64,000 nt of DNA from Symsagittifera roscoffensis. Lineage: Eukaryota > Xenacoelomorpha > Acoela > Convolutidae. Position 1 is the stretch's first letter. Every line of letters begins with the position of its first letter. Below are positions 58,690 to 64,000 of the stretch, one piece after another. The notes beneath the pieces are model-generated. The model saw only the letters and a program-made list of their open reading frames with translations. It did no database searches and was not told where the DNA came from. The stretch spans positions 47,107,283 to 47,171,282 of the forward strand of contig NC_087062.1 of the NCBI RefSeq assembly GCF_963678635.1, written 5' to 3'. The position numbers and the translations under genes are program-made.

Positions 58690-61600
58690 GTGGCTAGTTA
58701 AGAAGTCTTGATGAGTTCATTAATGTTCCAATCATCAATTTCTCTGGGTTAGAGATCGTTCAGAAGCGGATTTGTGCTGTGGTGATTTTTGTTCGAAGAA
58801 AACTGTCGTCACAAATTGGTAGTTTCCACTAGCTTCTGGTCTTGGCTACTGAATGTTCCTTCAGTTTTGGCATCTTTGAAGCATACGGCGACAGTTGTTT
58901 TTGGTTTGTTAATACGTCGTGGATTTGCTGACAATTCATGGGAGTACTAAGTTTTTGATTTTGGTCTTTATGTTTCTGAAATATGTCTTTTTTTTGTGTT
59001 TGTTCTTGATGCGATCTTTTGTGGTACAAAATTTTTCATTTTCCAGGACAGTGTGTGGCTAGTTAAGAAGTCTTGATGAGTTCATTGTTGTTCCAATCAT
59101 CAATTTCACTGGGTTAGCGATCGTTGCAGAAGCGGATTTGTGCTGTGGCGATTTTTGTCCCAAGAAAGTTGTCGTCACAAATTGGTAGTTTCCACTAGCT
59201 TCTGGTCTTGGCTACTGAATGTTCCTTCAGTTTTGACATCTTTGAAATATACAGCGACAGTTTTTTTGGTTGATAATACGTTGTGGGTTTGCTGAAAATT
59301 CATGGGAAAACTAAGTTTTTGATTTTGGTCTTTATGTTTCTGAAATATGTCTTTTTTGTGTTTGTTCTTGATGCGATCTTTTGTGGTACAAATTTTTTCA
59401 TTTTCCAGGACAGTGTGTGGCTAGTTAAGAAGTCTTGATGAGTTCATTGTTGTTCCAATCATCAATTTCACTGGGTTAGCGATCGTTGCAGAAGCGGATT
59501 TGTGCTGTGGCGATTTTTGTCCCAAGAAAGTTGTCGTCACAAATTGGTAGTTTCCACTAGCTTCTGGTCTTGGCTACTGAATGTTCCTTCAGTTTTGACA
59601 TCTTTGAAATATACAGCGACAGTTTTTTTGGTTTGTTAATACGTTGTGGGTTTCCTGAAAATTCATGGGAAAACTAAGTTTTTGATTTTGGTCTCTATAT
59701 TTCTGAAATATGTCTTTTTTTGCGTTTGTTCTTGATGCGATCTTTTGTGGTACAAATTTTTTCATTTTCCAGGTCAGCGTGTGGCTAGTTAAGAAGTCTT
59801 GATGAGTTCATTGTTGTTCCAATCATCAATTTCACTGGGTTAGCGATCGTTGCAGAAGCGGATTTGTGCTGTGGCGATTTTTGTCCCAAGAAAGTTGTCG
59901 TCACAAATTGGTAGTTTCCACTAGCTTCTGGTCTTGGCTACTGAATGTTCCTTCAGTTTTGACATCTTTGAAATATACAGCGACAGTTTTTTTGGTTGAT
60001 AATACGTTGTGGGTTTGCTGAAAATTCATGGGAAAACTAAGTTTTTGATTTTGGTCTTTATGTTTCTGAAATATGTCTTTTTTGTGTTTGTTCTTGATGC
60101 GATCTTTTGTGGTACAAATTTTTTCATTTTCCAGGACAGTGTGTGGCTAGTTAAGAAGTCTTGATGAGTTCATTGTTGTTCCAATCATCAATTTCACTGG
60201 GTTAGCGATCGTTGCAGAAGCGGATTTGTGCTGTGGCGATTTTTGTCCCAAGAAAGTTGTCGTCACAAATTGGTAGTTTCCACTAGCTTCTGGTCTTGGC
60301 TACTGAATGTTCCTTCAGTTTTGACATCTTTGAAATATACAGCGACAGTTTTTTTGGTTGATAATACGTCGTGGATTTGCTGACAATTCATGGGAGTACT
60401 AAGTTTTTGATTTTGGTCGTTATGTTTCTGAAATATGTCTTTTTTTTTGTGTTTGTTCTTGATGCGATCTTTTGTGGTACAAATTTTTTCATTTTCCAGG
60501 ACAGCTTGTGGCTAGTTAAGAAGTCTTGATGAGTTCATTAATGTTCCAATCATCAATTTCTCTGGGTTAGCGATCGTTGCAGAAGCGGATTTGTGCTGTG
60601 GCGATTTTTGTCCCAAGAAAGTTGTCGTCACAAATTGGTAGTTTCCACTAGCTTCTGGTCTTGGCTACTGAATGTTCCTTCAGTTTTGACATCTTTGAAA
60701 TATACAGCGACAGTTTTTTTGGTTGATAATACGTCGTGGATTTGCTGACAATTCATGGGAGTACTAAGTTTTTGATTTTGGTCGTTATGTTTCTGAAATA
60801 TGTCTTTTTTTGTGTTTGTTCTTGATGCGATCTTTTGTGGTACAAATTTTTTCATTTTCCAGGACAGCGTGTGGCTAGTTAAGAAGTCTTGATGAGTTCA
60901 TTAATGTTCCAATCATCAATTTCACTGGGTTAGCGATCGTTGCAGAAGCGGATTTGTGCTGTGGCGATTTTTGTCCCAAGAAAGTTGTCGTCACAAATTG
61001 GTAGTTTCCACTAGCTTCTGGTCTTGGCTACTGAATGTTCCTTCAGTTTTGACATCTTTGAAATATACAGCGACAGTTTTTTTGGTTGATAATACGTTGT
61101 GGGTTTGCTGAAAATTCATGGGAAAACTAAGTTTTTGATTTTGGTCTTTATGTTTCTGAAATATGTCTTTTTTGTGTTTGTTCTTGATGCGATCTTTTGT
61201 GGTACAAATTTTTTCATTTTCCAGGACAGTGTGTGGCTAGTTAAGAAGTCTTGATGAGTTCATTGTTGTTCCAATCATCAATTTCACTGGGTTAGCGATC
61301 GTTGCAGAAGCGGATTTGTGCTGTGGCGATTTTTGTCCCAAGAAAGTTGTCGTCACAAATTGGTAGTTTCCACTAGCTTCTGGTCTTGGCTACTGAATGT
61401 TCCTTCAGTTTTGACATCTTTGAAATATACAGCGACAGTTTTTTTGGTTGATAATACGTCGTGGATTTGCTGACAATTCATGGGAGTACTAAGTTTTTGA
61501 TTTTGGTCGTTATGTTTCTGAAATATGTCTTTTTTTTTGTGTTTGTTCTTGATGCGATCTTTTGTGGTACAAATTTTTTCATTTTCCAGGACAGCTTGTG

Positions 61601-62000
61601 GCTAGTTAAGAAGTCTTGATGAGTTCATTAATGTTCCAATCATCAATTTCTCTGGGTTAGAGATCGTTCAGAAGCGGATTTGTGCTGTGGTGATTTTTGT
61701 TCGAAGAAAACTGTCGTCACAAATTGGTAGTTTCCACTAGCTTCTGGTCTTGGCTACTGAATGTTCCTTCAGTTTTGGCATCTTTGAAGCATACGGCGAC
61801 AGTTTTTTTGGTTTGTTAATACGTCGTGGATTTGCTGACAATTCATGGGAGTACTAAGTTTTTGATTTTGGTCTTTATGTTTCTGAAATATGTCTTTTTT
61901 TTGTGTTTGTTCTTGATGCGATCTTTTGTGGTACAAAATTTTTCATTTTCCAGGACAGTGTGTGGCTAGTTAAGAAGTCTTGATGAGTTCATTGTTGTTC
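58690..62000. repeat. About 2.9-kb higher-order period in right part of satellite
   Basis: A distinctive monomer with TTTTGGCATCTTTGAAGCAT, AAAACTGTCG and GAGATCGTTCAGAAG occurs at about 58865 and again at about 61783, roughly eight monomers apart. Between them, blocks with GATAATACGTTGTGG and GATAATACGTCGTGG variants also recur in pairs. Confidence 0.7.
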
Positions 62001-63225
62001 CAATCATCAATTTCACTGGGTTAGCGATCGTTGCAGAAGCGGATTTGTGCTGTGGCGGTTTTTGTCCCAAGAAAGTTGTCGTCACAAATTGGTAGTTTCC
62101 ACTAGCTTCTGGTCTTGGCTACTGAATGTTCCTTCAGTTTTGACATCTTTGAAATATACAGCGACAGTTTTTTTGGTTGATAATACGTTGTGGGTTTGCT
62201 GACAATTCTTGGGAGTACTAAGTCTTTGATTTTGGTCTTTTTGTTTCTGAAATATGTCTTTTTTGTGTTTGTTCTTGATGCGATCTTTTGTGGTACAAAT
62301 TTTTTCATTTTCCAGGACAGTGTGTGGCTAGTTAAGAAGTCTTGATGAGTTCATTGTTGATCCAATCATCAATTTCACTGGGTTCGCGATCGTTGCAGAA
62401 GCGGATTTGCGCTGTGCTGATTTTTTGTCCGAAGAAAGTTGTCGTCACAAATTGGTAGTTTCCACTAGCTTCTGGTCTTGGCTACTGAATGTTTCTTCCG
62501 TTTTGACATCTTTGAAATAGACAGCGACAGTTTTTTTGGTTGATAATACGTTGTGGGTTTGCTGACAATTCTTGGGAGTACTAAGTCTTTGATTTTGGTC
62601 TTTATGTTTCTGAAATATGTCTTTTTTGTGTTTGTTCTTGATGCGATCTTTTGTGGTACAATTTTTTTCATTTTCCAGGACAGTGTGTGGCTAGTTAAGA
62701 AGTCTTGATGAGTTCATTGTTGTTCCAATCATCAATTTCACTTGGTTCGCGATCGTTGCAGAAGCGGATTTGTGCTGTGGCGATTTTTGTCCCAAGAAAG
62801 TTGTCGTCACAAATTGGTAGTTTCCACTAGCTTCTGGTCTTGGCTACTGAATGTTCCTTCAGTTTTGACATCTTTGAAAGATACAGCGACAGTTTTTTTG
62901 GTTGATAATACGTTGTGGGTTTGCTGACAATTCTTGGGATTACTAAGTATTTGATTTTGGTCTTTATGTTACTGAAATATGTCTTTTTTTGTGTTTGTTC
63001 TTGATGCGATCTTTTGTGGTATAAATTTTTTTCATTTTCCAGGACAGTGTGTGGCTAGTTAAGAAGTCTTGATGAGTTAATTGTTGTTCCAATCACCAAA
63101 TCTACTGAATTAGCGATTGTTGCAGAAGCGGATTTGTGCTGTGGCGATTTTTGTCCCAAGAAAGTTGTCGTCACAAATTGGTAGTTTCCACTAGCTTCTG
63201 GTCTTGGCTACTGAATGTTCCTTCA

Positions 63226-63560
63226 GTTTTGACATCTTTGAAAAATACAGCGACCGTTTTTTTAGTTGTTAATACGTTGTGGGTTTGCTGACAATTCTTG
63301 GGAGTACTAAGTATTTGATTTTGGTCTTTATGTTACTGAAATATGTCTTTTTTTGTGTTTGTTCTTGATGCGATCTTTTGTGTGGCTAGTTCAGAAGTCT
63401 TGATGAGTTAATTGTTGTTCCAATCACCAAATCTACTGAATTAGCGATTGTTGCAGAAGCGGATTTGTGCTGTGGCGATTTTTGTCCCAAGAAAGTTGTC
63501 GTCACAAATTGGTAGTTTCCACTAGCTTCTGGTCTTGGCTACTGAATGTTCCTTCAGTTT
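63226..63560. repeat. Satellite monomer with about 31-bp internal deletion
   Basis: At about 63378 GCGATCTTTTGTG joins straight to TGGCTAGTTCAG. The usual stretch with GTACAAATTTTTTCATTTTCC and AGGACAG is missing, giving a monomer of about 332 bp. Short TGTG sequences at both ends of the lost stretch fit slippage or microhomology repair. Confidence 0.8.
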
Positions 63561-64000
63561 TGACATCTTTGAAAAATACAGCGACCGTTTTTTTAGTTGT
63601 TAATACGTTGTGGGTTTGCTGACAATTCATGGGATTACTAAGTATTTGATTTTGGTCTTTATGTTACTGAAATATGTCTTTTTTTGTGTTTGTTCTTGAT
63701 GCGATCTTTTGTGGTATAAATTTTTTCATTTTCCAGGACAGTGTGTGGCTAGTTAAGAAGTCTTGATGAGTTAATTGTTGTTCCAATCACCAAATCTACT
63801 GAATTAGCGATTGTTGCAGAAGCGGATTTGTGCTGTGGCGATTTTTGTCCCAAGAAAGTTGTCGTCTTAAATTGGTAGTTTCCACTAGCTTCTGGTCTTG
63901 GCTACTGAATGTTCCTTCAGTTTTGACATCTTTGAAAAATACAGCGACCGTTTTTTTAGTTGTTAATACGTTGTGGGTTTGCTGACAATTCTTGGGAGTA

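Larger units (their letters stand above)
49766..64000. repeat. Satellite array, about 362-bp monomer, about 39 copies, continues past window
   Basis: The phrase CAGTTTTGACATCTTTGAAAT, or a close variant, returns every 360-366 bp from 49769 to 63915. Each monomer also has GTAGTTTCCACTAGCTTCTG, CTTGATGCGATCTT, TTTTCATTTTCCAGGACAG, GTGGCTAGTTAAGAAGTC, and GCAGAAGCGGATTTG. Two main variants exist. Type A has GGGCAGCGCTGC and a TTCATCCTTGATG version. Type B has TACAGCGACAGT and TTTGTTCTTGATG. They alternate on the left and give way to type B on the right. No flanking boundary is seen on the right. Confidence 0.97.

Noticed and set aside
49766-64000. CRISPR array
   Set aside because: Repeats are about 362 bp and directly adjoining, without short repeats and unique spacers; this is a eukaryotic satellite.
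1-64000. tRNA, rRNA or other structured RNA genes
   Set aside because: None recognised by eye. Hairpins at 45009 and 45190 are short palindromes without tRNA features. A covariance-model scan would be the deciding test.

Overview
The window is AT-rich, gene-poor eukaryotic DNA, most like repeat-dense chromatin of an invertebrate animal. The reasons are decayed Ty3/Gypsy-type retroelements (one env-bearing), a long satellite with a period of about 362 bp, kilobase-long tetranucleotide tracts, and no bacterial-style operons, ribosome binding sites or RNA genes. I found no intact cellular gene. Almost every protein-coding trace is a retroelement remnant with stops and frameshifts. The lineage cannot be fixed from the sequence alone.

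Layout. (1) 1-1847: single-copy AT-rich flank. (2) 1848-19773: two head-to-tail copies of a segment of about 9 kb (A 1848-10720, B 10722-19773). Each holds, in order, an unidentified sequence with a zinc-finger-like tail resembling non-LTR retrotransposon C-termini, an unidentified coding-like region, about 1.1 kb of CATA/TACA microsatellite, a decayed plus-strand Gypsy integrase, and the 3' LTR plus 3' part of pol of a minus-strand Gypsy element. (3) That minus-strand element is complete only on the right: 3' LTR 17283-17543, pol, gag, 5' LTR 23521-23771. Copy A stops inside its integrase at 10720, which is the duplication junction.

(4) 24677-42431: a second, plus-strand Gypsy-like element. 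A partial pol (RT, RNase H, start of integrase) is followed by a longer pol. Then come a 33-residue hydrophobic ORF, a Pro/Gln/Ser-rich ORF, an env-like region in three copies and a downstream ORF in two copies. The copies arose by at least three internal tandem duplications. (5) 42432-49765: mostly non-coding, with a GAGCGGTTT foldback minisatellite, two near-perfect hairpins, a short TTAGGG-like tract, a 965-bp TRIM-like non-autonomous LTR element with a 5-bp target-site duplication, and a five-copy tandem array of about 350 bp. (6) 49766-64000 and beyond the window: about 39 tandem monomers of a satellite of about 362 bp with dimeric, trimeric and about eight-monomer higher-order structure.

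The features do not form a pathway. They record layered insertion, tandem duplication and decay. The points most worth following are the TRIM-like element, the nested duplications in the env-bearing element, the 9-kb duplication with copy-specific foldback DNA, and the satellite whose minus strand repeatedly carries the same reading frame of about 75 codons.
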